Origin: Desulfovermiculus halophilus DSM 18834
GTDB taxonomy: Bacteria; Desulfobacterota; Desulfovibrionia; Desulfovibrionales; Desulfothermaceae
Length of the DNA: 64,000 nucleotides
Assembly: GCF_000620765.1 (NCBI RefSeq)
Contig: NZ_JIAK01000004.1
Coordinates: 207,221 to 271,220 of the forward strand
Direction: 5' to 3'
Shown: one piece after another, positions 33,779-42,974 of the stretch
Position numbering within the stretch: the first letter of the stretch is position 1
Layout: every line of letters begins with the position of its first letter
Position numbers and translations under genes: made by a program
The notes under the pieces: generated by a model
What the model saw: the letters and a program-made list of their open reading frames with translations, nothing else
What the model was told of the DNA's origin: nothing
The model's database searches: none

Positions 33779-35992
33779 CTACTGCCTGAGCACCGTCCTG
33801 GGTTTGCTCCCCTCCTGGGGACCGATGATACCATCCCGCTCCATCTGTTCAATAAACCTGGCCGCCCGATTGAATCCGATGCGCATCTGGCGCTGAATCA
33901 TGGAGATAGAGGCCTTGCCGCTGGTGACCACAGACTCTACTGCCTGATCGTACAGAGGATCCTGGCTGATGTCGTCGTCGGCTCCGTTCCCCCCACCCCC
34001 CTGCTGGTCCTGCTTCCACTCGGCCAGATCCACCTGGGCTGGCGCCGGCTCCTTGTGCTTCCAGAAATCAATGGCCGCATTGATCTCATTGTCGCTGATA
34101 AATGCCCCGTGAATCCGCTCCATCCGGCCAGCGCTGGACTTAAAAAGCATGTCTCCCTTGCCCAGCAGGTACTCGGCCCCACCGCTGTCCAGTATGGTCC
34201 GCGAATCGTGTCTGGAGCTGACCTGAAAGGCGATTCGGGCCGGAAAATTGGCCTTGATCAGCCCGGTGACCACATCCACCGAGGGGCGCTGGGTGGCGAT
34301 GATCAGGTGCAGACCGGCGGCCCGGGCCAGCTGGGCCAGACGAACAATGCTGGCCTCGGCTTCTTTGCCCGCGGTGAACATCAGATCGGCCAGCTCGTCG
34401 ATGATGATGACCAGAAAGGGCATGCGCTCCAGGTCCTGCAGCTCCTCCGGGAGGTCGTCCCCCATCTTGGCCAGCTTGGAGTTGTAGGCCTCAATATTGC
34501 GTACACTGAGCCGGGCCATGGCCGCATATCGGCGGTCCATCTCATGCACCGCCCAATCCAGGGCCGTCTTGGCCATATCCATCTCCGTGACCACCGGGTG
34601 AATAAGATGGGGCAGATCCCCGTAAGGGGCCATCTCGATCCGCTTGGGATCGACCAGCATGAGCTTGAGGTCCTGGGGGGAATGAGTGAACAGGAAGCTG
34701 GTCAGGATGCTGTTCAGGCAGACGCTCTTTCCGGCTCCAGTGGCTCCGGCCACCAGGAGGTGCGGCATGTGGGCCAGGGACTCGGCCCGGGCCTGGCCCT
34801 GGATGTCCTGCCCCAGGGCCATGGTCAGCGGCTTCTGGGATTTCTGGAAGGCGTCCGACTCGATGATGGAACGGAAATAGACAGTCTTGCGGTCCTGATT
34901 GGGGATCTCGACCCCCACCAGATCCTTGCCCGGGATAGGGGCCTCGATACGCACAGCCGATGCCTTCAGGGCCAAGGCCAGGTCATCGTTCAAATTGGCG
35001 ATCCGGCTGATCTTCACCCCGGGGGCGGGTCTGAACTCGATCATGCTGACCACCGGTCCCGGCTTGGTCTCCACCACTGTGCCCTGGACCCCGAACTCGT
35101 CCAGGCAGGATGCAAGCTTGTCGGCCACGCCCTGCAGATCATCCTGAGTGTGCTCCTCCTGGGCCGGGATCTGATCCAAAAGGTCGGCCGGGGGCAGATC
35201 GTGCTCCGCACTCAGCCGCTTGATCGGCTTGACCGGCTCCGGGGGCTGGGCCGCGGGGACAGGCTGGGGGGTGCTGCGGCTCTTTGCCTGCTTGCGGGGT
35301 TTGGGCTTTGCCTTGGCAACGGCTTTTCGGGACCGCAGTCCAGCCTGGTCCTCTTTATCCGCGCCTTGTCCCTGCGGCTGAATCCTGGCCGTCCTGCGCC
35401 CCGCCCCGGCAACCCTGCCGAGCAATCCGGCCAGCGCATCCGCCGCTTTGCCTCCGGCCTGAATCAAAGCCCCAAGCAGAGAGGACCAGGATATGCGCAG
35501 CGCGGTCTGCAGGCCGACCAGGGTCAGAAAGACCCACAAGATCGCACTCCCGCCGGCATGCAGATAGCGCATGCCGAGCTCCTGCAGGCTCTGTCCCAGG
35601 TATCCCCCGCCGGCCATGTCTCCGATCCGGAACCCGGCATGGCTGGAGAGGACCTCCAAGCCGACATGTCCGCACAGGAAAAGGATGCCCCAGCTAGGCA
35701 GCCTGGTCCAGCCCACGCCCCGCGGAGGCCACAGGAGGCGGCCCGTGGCCAAGAGAGCCAGCCCGGGGACGATCCACGCCCCCACCCCCAGAAGATCGAC
35801 CAGCATCCCGGCCAGCATGGCCCCGATCACCCCGCCGGCATTGTGCACGGCGTACAGATCCGAGGACGCCGAGCTCAAGGACGGATCCTGGGCCGAAAAC
35901 GTGGCCAGACTGAGGATCACAAAGATCGAGACGCATCCCAAGCCCAGGGCGCTGATCTCCCGGACCAGCTTGTTTCCGTCGATGACTACCAT
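33779..35992 (-). CDS. ftsK: DNA translocase FtsK
   Basis: 737 residues: four N-terminal membrane helices (~15-170), a Pro/Lys-rich linker of ~100 residues, then the motor with Walker A GATGAGKSVCLN and Walker B VIIIDELADLM, and a C-terminal winged-helix gamma domain (ISMIQRQMRIGFNRAARFIE) that reads KOPS sites. It pumps chromosome dimers toward dif at the septum. It is 10 nt downstream of efp, in the aroQ-efp-ftsK order seen in Desulfovibrionales. Confidence 0.96.
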   Translation of the reverse strand: MVVIDGNKLVREISALGLGCVSIFVILSLATFSAQDPSLSSASSDLYAVHNAGGVIGAMLAGMLVDLLGVGAWIVPGLALLATGRLLWPPRGVGWTRLPSWGILFLCGHVGLEVLSSHAGFRIGDMAGGGYLGQSLQELGMRYLHAGGSAILWVFLTLVGLQTALRISWSSLLGALIQAGGKAADALAGLLGRVAGAGRRTARIQPQGQGADKEDQAGLRSRKAVAKAKPKPRKQAKSRSTPQPVPAAQPPEPVKPIKRLSAEHDLPPADLLDQIPAQEEHTQDDLQGVADKLASCLDEFGVQGTVVETKPGPVVSMIEFRPAPGVKISRIANLNDDLALALKASAVRIEAPIPGKDLVGVEIPNQDRKTVYFRSIIESDAFQKSQKPLTMALGQDIQGQARAESLAHMPHLLVAGATGAGKSVCLNSILTSFLFTHSPQDLKLMLVDPKRIEMAPYGDLPHLIHPVVTEMDMAKTALDWAVHEMDRRYAAMARLSVRNIEAYNSKLAKMGDDLPEELQDLERMPFLVIIIDELADLMFTAGKEAEASIVRLAQLARAAGLHLIIATQRPSVDVVTGLIKANFPARIAFQVSSRHDSRTILDSGGAEYLLGKGDMLFKSSAGRMERIHGAFISDNEINAAIDFWKHKEPAPAQVDLAEWKQDQQGGGGNGADDDISQDPLYDQAVESVVTSGKASISMIQRQMRIGFNRAARFIEQMERDGIIGPQEGSKPRTVLRQ

Positions 35993-36002
35993 GGATCCCG
36001 GT

Positions 36003-36560
36003 CTACTGCCGTCCCAAATATTCGCCGCTTCTGGTGTCCACCTTGATCATGTCCCCGGGCTCAATAAACAGCGGGACGTTGATGGTGATTCCGCTTTCCA
36101 GAGTGGCCGGCTTGCTGGCCCCGCTGACCGTATCCCCTTTGATCCCGGGTTCGGTATCCGCCACCTGCATGACCACGGATGCAGCCAGCTGCAGGTCGAT
36201 GACCTTGCCGTTATAGGTCAGGACCTTGACCTCCTGGCCGTCCGTGAGGTAGCCGCCCTTGCCCTTGAGGGTCTCCGCATCCACATCCACCTGCTCGTAG
36301 GATTCCATGTCCATGAACACGTAATGCTCGCCGTCCCGGTACAAGAACTGCATATCCTTGGCCATCAGGTCCGGCTTGCTGATCTTCTCCCCGGACCGGA
36401 AGGTATGGTCCATCACCCCCCCGGTCATCAGATTGCGCAGCTTGGTCTTGATATGGGCCCCGCCCCGGCCCACTTTTGAGTGCTCAAAACTGAGGACCTC
36501 GTACGGATATCCGTCCAGCTCTATCTTCAAGCCGTTGCGGATGTTGGACGTATTATACAT
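36003..36560 (-). CDS. efp: Translation elongation factor P
   Basis: 185 residues with the three beta-barrel domains of EF-P (start [20 protein letters not shown]; end [20 protein letters not shown]). EF-P rescues ribosomes stalled at polyproline. The loop that reaches the peptidyl-transferase centre reads [11 protein letters not shown], with Arg at the tip where the E. coli type has the lysine that is beta-lysylated. Arg at this site is rhamnosylated by EarP in some bacteria; no earP is in the window. GGAGGCGC precedes the ATG at 36560; the frame extends upstream into aroQ without meaning. Confidence 0.95.
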   Translation of the reverse strand: MYNTSNIRNGLKIELDGYPYEVLSFEHSKVGRGGAHIKTKLRNLMTGGVMDHTFRSGEKISKPDLMAKDMQFLYRDGEHYVFMDMESYEQVDVDAETLKGKGGYLTDGQEVKVLTYNGKVIDLQLAASVVMQVADTEPGIKGDTVSGASKPATLESGITINVPLFIEPGDMIKVDTRSGEYLGRQ

Positions 36561-36580
36561 GCGCCTCCTCCAGCCTTGTG

Positions 36581-37042
36581 TTACTTGTTCTGAAGATGCT
36601 CGATCAGGGCCGAAACCGCCAATGCATACCCCATCAATCCAAAACCGGCAATCACTCCGATGCACCAGGGGGCGATCAGGCTCTGGTGACGTATGGACTC
36701 CGCCCTGGCCCAGACATTGCTCAGATGGACCTCAACGCACGGGACCTCGATCCAGGCCAGACAATCGGCCAGGGCCAGGCTGGTATGGGTGTAGGCCCCG
36801 GCATTGAGCACAATCCCGTCCGTTCCGGATGTGTGGGCCTCTTCCAGCCTGTCTATCAACGCACCCTCGCTGTTTTTCTGATCCATGTCCCAGTCTATCC
36901 CGGCCGCCCGCTCCGGTCCCAGAGTGGCCCGGATGAGCCGGGGAAGATCGTCCATGGTCTTTTGGCCGTAGATATCCGGCTGCCGGATTCCCAAGTGCCC
37001 GAGGTTCGGACCGTTGAGGATCAAAAACTTGCGTCTGTTCAT
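36581..37042 (-). CDS. aroQ: Type II 3-dehydroquinate dehydratase
   Basis: 153 residues: [20 protein letters not shown] (substrate loop and catalytic Tyr), [17 protein letters not shown] and [18 protein letters not shown] (catalytic His). It performs the third step of the shikimate pathway. First gene of the aroQ-efp-ftsK unit; 20 nt separate it from efp. Confidence 0.95.
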   Translation of the reverse strand: MNRRKFLILNGPNLGHLGIRQPDIYGQKTMDDLPRLIRATLGPERAAGIDWDMDQKNSEGALIDRLEEAHTSGTDGIVLNAGAYTHTSLALADCLAWIEVPCVEVHLSNVWARAESIRHQSLIAPWCIGVIAGFGLMGYALAVSALIEHLQNK

Positions 37043-37118
37043 GGTAGTCGCCTTTTCCTGTGCTCAGCATGCAAGAAACCGAATGAACACTGCGACGAAA
37101 CTCCAGATATTTCCGTTA

Positions 37119-37177
37119 TTCCCGCCCAAGCGGGAATCCTGGCTCTTTTTTATCGTTCCCACGCTCTGCGTGGGAGC
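37119..37177. repeat. Two REP-like palindromes upstream of aroQ
   Basis: TTCCCGC-CCAA-GCGGGAA (37119-37136) and GTTCCCACGC-TCT-GCGTGGGAGC (37155-37177) resemble the palindromes near 7.3-7.6 kb. They lie in the 322-bp gap between aroQ and the lipoprotein gene; nothing else is evident there. Confidence 0.75.
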
Positions 37178-37364
37178 TATAATGAAGACTCTTCACTAGA
37201 TTACCACGCGTTTCTCGTGGTCCAGATGTGTTCAGCGATTGGAGACGGGCAATAGTGGAACGACGTAACCAGCAGCATGGGCTCTTATCTTTCGTTGCAC
37301 GGATCAAACTGCACTTCATGATCGAAGACCATTGCGGCTTCCTCCGTTCATCCGGGTCGGCCCC

Positions 37365-38159
37365 CTACTTGGGTTCCGCCGGAGCGGACCATTGAGGGCT
37401 GGAGGGCAAAGGCTCCGGCTCCACGATGACCTCCTCGATCTCCCTTTTCCGGCCGTCCCGGGATGCAGGCCTTTGGTCCCTTTCCCTCCGGATGGATACC
37501 CGGACCGGACAGACTGCGTCTCCGACCCGGATCTCTCTGTTGGTCTCCAGCAGTCGCCCCTGGGCAAGGGTGCCCAGGACCTGGGTGATCCGGCCGGTCC
37601 CGATCATGCGCATGACCGGGGCCTCGACCCCTGCGGCCGGCCTGGCCACCAGAAAGAATGCGTTTTCAGCCCCGGACAGCCACTGTCCGCCCCGGATAAG
37701 GACATCATCGAATCCAGCGGCCATGGAGCGCTCTCCCCGCAGGTCAATGATTTCCCCCTCCAGGCCCGCCCTGGGCGCAAACCGGACCTGGACCGCATAC
37801 CACCCGGAGTAGACGTCCGCCGAAGCGTCATACTCCACCCCCGGATCCTGATCCAGGATCAGAAAGTCTCCGGACCGCGGGACAGAGACAATGCCCTCCT
37901 TCTGCTCAAAAAGCAGCCCCCTGGTCAGCCAGACGTTGAAGACCTCCCTGACCCCCCGGACCGCGCCCCGATCCTGCAGGAAGGACGCCGGATCCTCGCC
38001 CTCCGGGATATCGGGCCCATCCCGGGAGACCTGGACTGTTGCCGACTCCTTCCACTGTGTAGTATGCAGGGCCTGGGTCGGCGGCGTGCTGACCTCACCC
38101 TTGGAGGTGCAGGCCACAAGACAGCAAAGCATACCAAAAAGAATAAGGCTTCTACGCAC
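37365..38159 (-). CDS. Uncharacterised lipoprotein
   Basis: 264 residues with a signal peptide ending in a lipobox (LCCLVAC, Cys at ~residue 17), so the mature protein is probably lipid-anchored. The body is soluble and beta-rich (FEQKEGIVSVPRSGDFLIL, DVYSGWYAVQVRF) and no family is recognised. The C-terminus is Pro/Glu-rich. I place the start at the GTG at 38159, with GGGGGAG 4 nt upstream; the TTG at 38171 has no better site. It is divergent from engB with only 31 bp between the two starts. Confidence 0.72.
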   Translation of the reverse strand: MRRSLILFGMLCCLVACTSKGEVSTPPTQALHTTQWKESATVQVSRDGPDIPEGEDPASFLQDRGAVRGVREVFNVWLTRGLLFEQKEGIVSVPRSGDFLILDQDPGVEYDASADVYSGWYAVQVRFAPRAGLEGEIIDLRGERSMAAGFDDVLIRGGQWLSGAENAFFLVARPAAGVEAPVMRMIGTGRITQVLGTLAQGRLLETNREIRVGDAVCPVRVSIRRERDQRPASRDGRKREIEEVIVEPEPLPSSPQWSAPAEPK

Positions 38160-38190
38160 AGCTCCCCCCAAACGACTATTGGAAACACCA

Positions 38191-38799
38191 ATGACACTGG
38201 ATCTCGAGCTCGAATATACCGTCTACACCCTGGGCCAGATCAAGGATTGGGCCAGTCCGCAAATCGTGGTTGCCGGACGCTCCAATGTGGGCAAATCCAG
38301 CCTGATCAACACCCTGGCCGGAAGGAAATCCCTGGCCAAGACCAGCTCCAGCCCGGGCAAGACCAGAAGCATCAATCTGTACTGGCTGCCTGAGCTCCAC
38401 GGCTATCTGGTGGACCTGCCGGGCTACGGCTACGCCAAACGCTCCAAAAAGGAGCGGGACCTGTGGGCTCAGCTGGTGAACAGATACTTTGAACGCAACG
38501 CCGTGCAGGTCAAAGCGGTGATGATCCTCATCGACAGCCGCCTCAAGCCCCAACAGCTGGACCTGGATCTGGTCAACTCCTTGAAAGCCCAACAGATTCC
38601 CATTCTGCCTGTTTTAACCAAAGTGGACAAGACCAAAATGGGCTGGCGGGCCAAGATCCGGCGCACCTGGCTGGACCTGACCGCCGCGTCATTCCAGCCT
38701 GTGCTGTTTTCAGCCAAAAACGGGCAGGGGAATACAGAACTCGCCCAATATGTACAGGACCTGCTGCAGGACTCCTCCGGCGGACCGAACCAAGCCTGA
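38191..38799 (+). CDS. engB: Ribosome-biogenesis GTPase EngB (YihA/YsxC)
   Basis: 202 residues. G1 GRSNVGKSSLINTLAGRK, the switch I region SSSPGKTRSINLY, G3 VDLPGYGYAKRS, G4 VLTKVDK and G5 FSAKNGQG are all present, matching the essential TrmE-Era-type GTPase required for 50S assembly and division. The ATG at 38191 follows GGAAAC; the longer open frame upstream is antisense to the lipoprotein gene. Confidence 0.96.
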   Translation: MTLDLELEYTVYTLGQIKDWASPQIVVAGRSNVGKSSLINTLAGRKSLAKTSSSPGKTRSINLYWLPELHGYLVDLPGYGYAKRSKKERDLWAQLVNRYFERNAVQVKAVMILIDSRLKPQQLDLDLVNSLKAQQIPILPVLTKVDKTKMGWRAKIRRTWLDLTAASFQPVLFSAKNGQGNTELAQYVQDLLQDSSGGPNQA

Positions 38800-38822
38800 G
38801 AGGACAGCGGGCCTGCCCAGGG

Positions 38823-39902
38823 TCAGGTCACTCGGCCCCGGATCTGAATCCCCAACCCGAGAGCAGTCAGACCGCCGATCAGGAGATTGCCCATCCAGGC
38901 CCCGAGCCAGGGCGGCAGCGCGCCGCTTTCGCCCAGGGTGCCTCCCAGGGTATGCATGCTCAGCATGCCGAAGATGATCCCCAGGCCGCACCCGATGGAG
39001 GCAAAAAGATTTTCCCACTTCCGGGTCAAAACCAGGGCCACTGCGGACAGCACCAGAACGGAGGCTGCATAGCTGATCTTCAGATGCCAGGCCGTGCGCA
39101 GCAGTTCCACATTCGCTCCAGAATCCTTGAGGCGTTCAATGTGCGCCCTGAGTTCCCACAGAGACATATCCTCGGGCTCATTGTCCTCCTGGGAGACCTG
39201 CACGGACTGGAAGCTGAGCTCCAGATCCGGGGAAAGCGTCTCCTCTGTGGAATACGCAAAACTCTGGGGATCCAGGACCTCCGCTTCCTGCAGCTGCCAG
39301 CCCCCATCCCCGGCACGTAAAGCTTCAGCCTGAATCAGCCGGTCTATCTCCGTAAACCCCTGGTCCACAGCGTACAGGGTGAGCCCGCGAGCCTCCTGCC
39401 GTGCGGGCCACACCGCCTCCATGTGCAGGACAGTCTGCCCGCTGCGGAGCCATAGGTCGTTGATCCGCTCCTGTGTCTTCTCCTCTCTACCGCCCAGGGA
39501 GTCCCAGACCGCATCGCTTACCTGCTGTCCCTGAACCCCGAGGCCCTGGGAAAAACCCAGCTGGACCCCGCTCCAGACCAGCCCGAGCACAAGGACCGTG
39601 CACACCAAGCGGAAGTAGGACACCCCTCCTGCTTCCAGAGCTGTCGTCTCCCGGCGCTTGCGCATGCCGGCAATCTGAATGACCAAGCTGAGAAAGACCA
39701 CCGCCGGCAGGATCTCGGAGAGGATGAGGGGAATCTTGGCCCCGAAGTAGACCAGGATCTCCCATGCAGCACCGCCCTTCTCCAGCATCCGGTCCAAGCG
39801 GTCGAAGACATCGACCAGAAGGTATATCCCGGTGCAGGTCAAAAGGCAGATGCCCATGATCAGCATGTTGTTCCACAGGAGATGGCGGGTAAAGGTCTTC
39901 AT
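38823..39902 (-). CDS. lptG: LPS export permease LptG
   Basis: 359 residues of the YjgP/YjgQ family: three N-terminal membrane helices, a periplasmic beta-jellyroll-like domain (~residues 130-265) and three C-terminal helices (SYAASVLVLSAVALVLTRK and onward). With LptF and the ATPase LptB it extracts lipopolysaccharide from the inner membrane. ATGA overlaps the lptF stop, so the pair is translationally coupled. Confidence 0.92.
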   Translation of the reverse strand: MKTFTRHLLWNNMLIMGICLLTCTGIYLLVDVFDRLDRMLEKGGAAWEILVYFGAKIPLILSEILPAVVFLSLVIQIAGMRKRRETTALEAGGVSYFRLVCTVLVLGLVWSGVQLGFSQGLGVQGQQVSDAVWDSLGGREEKTQERINDLWLRSGQTVLHMEAVWPARQEARGLTLYAVDQGFTEIDRLIQAEALRAGDGGWQLQEAEVLDPQSFAYSTEETLSPDLELSFQSVQVSQEDNEPEDMSLWELRAHIERLKDSGANVELLRTAWHLKISYAASVLVLSAVALVLTRKWENLFASIGCGLGIIFGMLSMHTLGGTLGESGALPPWLGAWMGNLLIGGLTALGLGIQIRGRVT

Positions 39903-41071
39903 CGCCGGAATACCCCCTGCACAGCCGAGAAGATCCGCTTTCCCGCCGGTGTCCCCCGTTCGTGCAGGGCCTGCCTGAACAGCCCGGCGGACAGGGCCAG
40001 GAACAGGACATTCGGAGACCAGGCCCCGACCGCCGGAGGGACCATGCCCAGCTGCCCCAGGCTGATGCCCAGAGAAAAAACGGCATAATAGGCCAGAAAG
40101 ACGCCGACAATCAAGATCGCCCCGTATTGGCGCTTGAGCTCGTCCAGTATCCAGCCCAGGGGCAGAGCCACAAGCCCGAGAACAATGCAGGCAGCCGGAA
40201 GAACCAGCCGCTTGTGCCGCTCCACCTGCACGCTGCGCAAGAACTCCTCCCCCTTGTCCGGTCGCCTCTCAGGGCTCTGTGCCGCTTTGTTCAGCTCCGG
40301 CCAGGACATGTATCTGGGCTGGTCCTGCTCCACATCGACGTTCTGCAGCAGTCGACTCAGATCCAGGGAGACCCTGTACGAGGAGAAGGAGAGCACATCC
40401 ATGCTGCCCTGCTCCACCCGGAACATGCGTCCGTCGGTGAGGATGAAGTATATCTTGCCTTGGGCGTGATCCGTCGCGACCCGGCCCTTGGGGGCCACGA
40501 TATTCACCCCGTCCTTTGTATGGGTCATATCATGGATGAAGATTCCGGCTATTTCTCCGGTTTCCCGGTTCACATTCTGGGCGTAGACCACGAGTCCGGG
40601 AAAATCGCGATTGAACACCCCGGGACGCAAGGAAAGCTGGGCCTTGTTCCGGGCCAGATCCAGGAGCTTGTGCTGAAACTGCTCCATGCCCCAGGAAACG
40701 CCGAAGAAGGACACCCACAGGGTCAGGCCGGCGCACAGCACAAGAAACAGGCTGGGAGCAGGCAGGATCTGGGACAAAGAGATGCCTCCGGCCCGAAGGG
40801 CCATGAGCTCTCTGTCCCCGCTCATGCGCTGGAAGGTCAGAAATGTGCTGATCATCCCGGCGATGGGGATGAGCAGCATGAGAAAAAAGGGGGCGAGATA
40901 GACGAACAGGGCACCGATATCCAGGATGGAGAGGTCCATGTTCACCAGGACCTCTCTGAGCCTGAGCATCTTGCCCACCAGCAAAAGGGTGATGAAGACA
41001 GCCAGACACAGGGCCCCGATGCTGATCAGCTCCCGCACATTTTCTACATATAGGCGTTTGACGACTCTCAA
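39899..41071 (-). CDS. lptF: LPS export permease LptF
   Basis: 390 residues of the same YjgP/YjgQ family: N-terminal helices (LISIGALCLAVFITLLLVG, LVYLAPFFLMLLIPIAG), the hallmark FQRMSGDRELMALRAGGIS coupling helix region (~residues 77-95), a periplasmic domain, and C-terminal helices. It is the partner of LptG, its downstream overlapping neighbour. A short ORF lies upstream on the same strand. Confidence 0.92.
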   Translation of the reverse strand: MRVVKRLYVENVRELISIGALCLAVFITLLLVGKMLRLREVLVNMDLSILDIGALFVYLAPFFLMLLIPIAGMISTFLTFQRMSGDRELMALRAGGISLSQILPAPSLFLVLCAGLTLWVSFFGVSWGMEQFQHKLLDLARNKAQLSLRPGVFNRDFPGLVVYAQNVNRETGEIAGIFIHDMTHTKDGVNIVAPKGRVATDHAQGKIYFILTDGRMFRVEQGSMDVLSFSSYRVSLDLSRLLQNVDVEQDQPRYMSWPELNKAAQSPERRPDKGEEFLRSVQVERHKRLVLPAACIVLGLVALPLGWILDELKRQYGAILIVGVFLAYYAVFSLGISLGQLGMVPPAVGAWSPNVLFLALSAGLFRQALHERGTPAGKRIFSAVQGVFRR

Positions 41072-41131
41072 TCCCGATGCCTCTTCATTTTGCTCCTCGG
41101 GCCCTCAAATATCCGGCCGCCAGAAAGGGGT

Positions 41132-41308
41132 TCACGAATCCTGATCAGCCAGCAGGCGATAGAGATAGTCCTCCTGCTTGGGATCCAGATTGAAGGTAAA
41201 GACCGCGTCCCGCACGGCCTTCTTCCGGTCCTCGCCCTGGGCCACCCGGTCGCTGACCCGCTGCAGGGCGTCGCGGACCTTCTTGTCTTTGGGAATAATC
41301 GTGGACAT
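41132..41308 (-). CDS. Short helical protein of unknown function
   Basis: A 58-residue ORF starting MSTIIPKDKKVRDALQRVSD and ending LYRLLADQDS, strongly charged and helical. It has an excellent GGAGG site 8 nt before the ATG and a codon pattern like its neighbours, so I consider it real although it is short. It lies 60 nt upstream of lptF on the same strand and may be co-transcribed. No family is recognised. Confidence 0.62.
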   Translation of the reverse strand: MSTIIPKDKKVRDALQRVSDRVAQGEDRKKAVRDAVFTFNLDPKQEDYLYRLLADQDS

Positions 41309-41463
41309 CTGCTCTGCCTCCTCGCATGGTCGTTGAATCTCATCCGGTCTCTCCGGGCAAACTGTCCCGGGACTCTACCTGAGGCCCACCCAGCTTGCAA
41401 CTTTGGACCCGATCAAGTACCCCTGTTCCTCGGCACCGAAAACCCGCACCCAGGGGAACCTGC

Positions 41464-42252
41464 ATGCACGACTATGTGATCGCTGTGATCATGGGGATAG
41501 TGGAAGGGCTCACCGAGTTTCTGCCGGTATCCTCCACCGGCCATCTGATACTTACCGGACACGCCCTTGGTTTTACCGGGCCGGCCGCTGAAATGTTTGA
41601 GGTGGTCATTCAGCTGGGGGCCATCCTGGCTGTTGTGGTCATGTACCGCAGCCGCTTCGCTGCTCTGGTCCGCCCTGATCCGAACCTGGCCTTTTCCGGA
41701 CCCCGGGGGCTGTATCTCCTGTTTTTGACCTGTCTGCCCGCCTCGGTCCTGGGCCTGGCCACCAGTGACCTGATCAAGGAATACCTGTTCAACCCCCAGA
41801 CCGTGGCCTGGGCCTTGGCTGTCGGGGCCCTGGCCATCCTGGCGGTGGAGCGCATGCCCCGCAGCAATAGATACTCTTCTTTGGACCAGATCACTCCCTG
41901 GCTGGCCCTGGGCGTGGGCATCTTTCAGTGCCTGTCCCTGTGGCCCGGGTTCTCCAGATCAGCGGCCACCATCATGGGCGGAATGCTCCTGGGCGCTCAG
42001 CGCAGACTGGCCGCGGAGTACTCCTTTGTGGCCGCTGTGCCCATCATGTTCGCCGCCACCGGCTATGATCTGGCCCGGGGCTGGCATCATCTGGATCCAG
42101 GGACTTGGATGACCCTGGGCATCGGCTTTGTGGTCTCCTTTTTCGCCGCCTGGGCTGCGGTCACAAGCTTTATACACCTGCTCTCCAGGATCACCCTGCG
42201 TCCTTTTGCCTGGTACAGGCTGGCCATTGCCCCCCTGATCCTGATTTGGTAA
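41464..42252 (+). CDS. uppP: Undecaprenyl-diphosphate phosphatase UppP (BacA)
   Basis: 262 residues, about eight hydrophobic helices, with both signature regions: EGLTEFLPVSSTGHLIL (~residues 14-30) and WPGFSRSAATIMGGMLLG (~160-177). The enzyme dephosphorylates undecaprenyl diphosphate so the lipid carrier can return to peptidoglycan and O-antigen synthesis; overexpression gives bacitracin resistance. AGGGGAAC precedes the ATG at 41464. rlpA follows 9 nt downstream. Confidence 0.96.
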   Translation: MHDYVIAVIMGIVEGLTEFLPVSSTGHLILTGHALGFTGPAAEMFEVVIQLGAILAVVVMYRSRFAALVRPDPNLAFSGPRGLYLLFLTCLPASVLGLATSDLIKEYLFNPQTVAWALAVGALAILAVERMPRSNRYSSLDQITPWLALGVGIFQCLSLWPGFSRSAATIMGGMLLGAQRRLAAEYSFVAAVPIMFAATGYDLARGWHHLDPGTWMTLGIGFVVSFFAAWAAVTSFIHLLSRITLRPFAWYRLAIAPLILIW

Positions 42253-42261
42253 GCATCGGAC

Positions 42262-42951
42262 ATGGAGCTTCGCTGTGCATCCCGCCTCGGCGTCCTCGCT
42301 ATCGCCTTCTGCCTGGGGACGTGCGCCCTCCTCTCCTCCTGCACCCTGGTCACCCTTCCCTACGACCTGACCAAGGCCACGGTGAAGACCGCCTACACCG
42401 CGACCAAGATCACCGGCAAGACAGCCTGGGGCACGGCCAAGATCCTGACCAAGGTGGGCGGGTACACCTTTGAGATCGCCGCAGCCCCTCTGGACTGGCC
42501 CCTGACCCATGACAACATCGAGTCCATCGACGGCTTGTCGCCCAAGGAGGCCATCGCCCAGGGCCGGGTGAAGAACGCTCCCTACGTGGTTGGCGGACGC
42601 CGCTACCACCCCATGTCCGTGGCCAGGGCCCGCACCTACCGGGAGACAGGGGTTGCCTCCTGGTACGGAAACGAGACCCTGAACCAGCCCGGGGGCCACA
42701 TGACTGCCAACGGGGAAGCCTTCGATCCCGATCAGCTCACAGCCGCCCACAAGCACCTCCCTTTGCCCTCCTATGTCCGGGTCACCAATCTGGCCAACGA
42801 CCGGAGCATTGTGGTCCGGGTCAATGACCGGGGACCTTTTGTCCCCGGCCGGATCATCGATCTCAGTGCCGGGGCGGCCAAGAGGCTGGACTTTCTCGAT
42901 CAGGGAACGGCCAGGGTTGCGGTGGAAACCGTGGCCACGGCTGATGGGTAG
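42262..42951 (+). CDS. rlpA: RlpA-like septal-ring lipoprotein / lytic transglycosylase
   Basis: 229 residues: lipoprotein signal peptide (LALLSSC-type lipobox, Cys ~27), a linker, and a double-psi beta-barrel (GVASWYGNETLNQPGGHMTA, VRVNDRGPFVPGRIIDLS) with the conserved Asp of RlpA. No C-terminal SPOR domain is present, unlike RlpA of E. coli or Pseudomonas, so septal targeting would need another route. It is directly downstream of uppP; together they serve cell-wall metabolism. Confidence 0.92.
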   Translation: MELRCASRLGVLAIAFCLGTCALLSSCTLVTLPYDLTKATVKTAYTATKITGKTAWGTAKILTKVGGYTFEIAAAPLDWPLTHDNIESIDGLSPKEAIAQGRVKNAPYVVGGRRYHPMSVARARTYRETGVASWYGNETLNQPGGHMTANGEAFDPDQLTAAHKHLPLPSYVRVTNLANDRSIVVRVNDRGPFVPGRIIDLSAGAAKRLDFLDQGTARVAVETVATADG

Positions 42952-42974
42952 GCCAGAGGACAGGAAAGGGGCGG

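Noticed and set aside
33740..36046. 768-residue plus-strand open frame across ftsK
   Set aside because: Shadow of ftsK; low-complexity composition and no motif.
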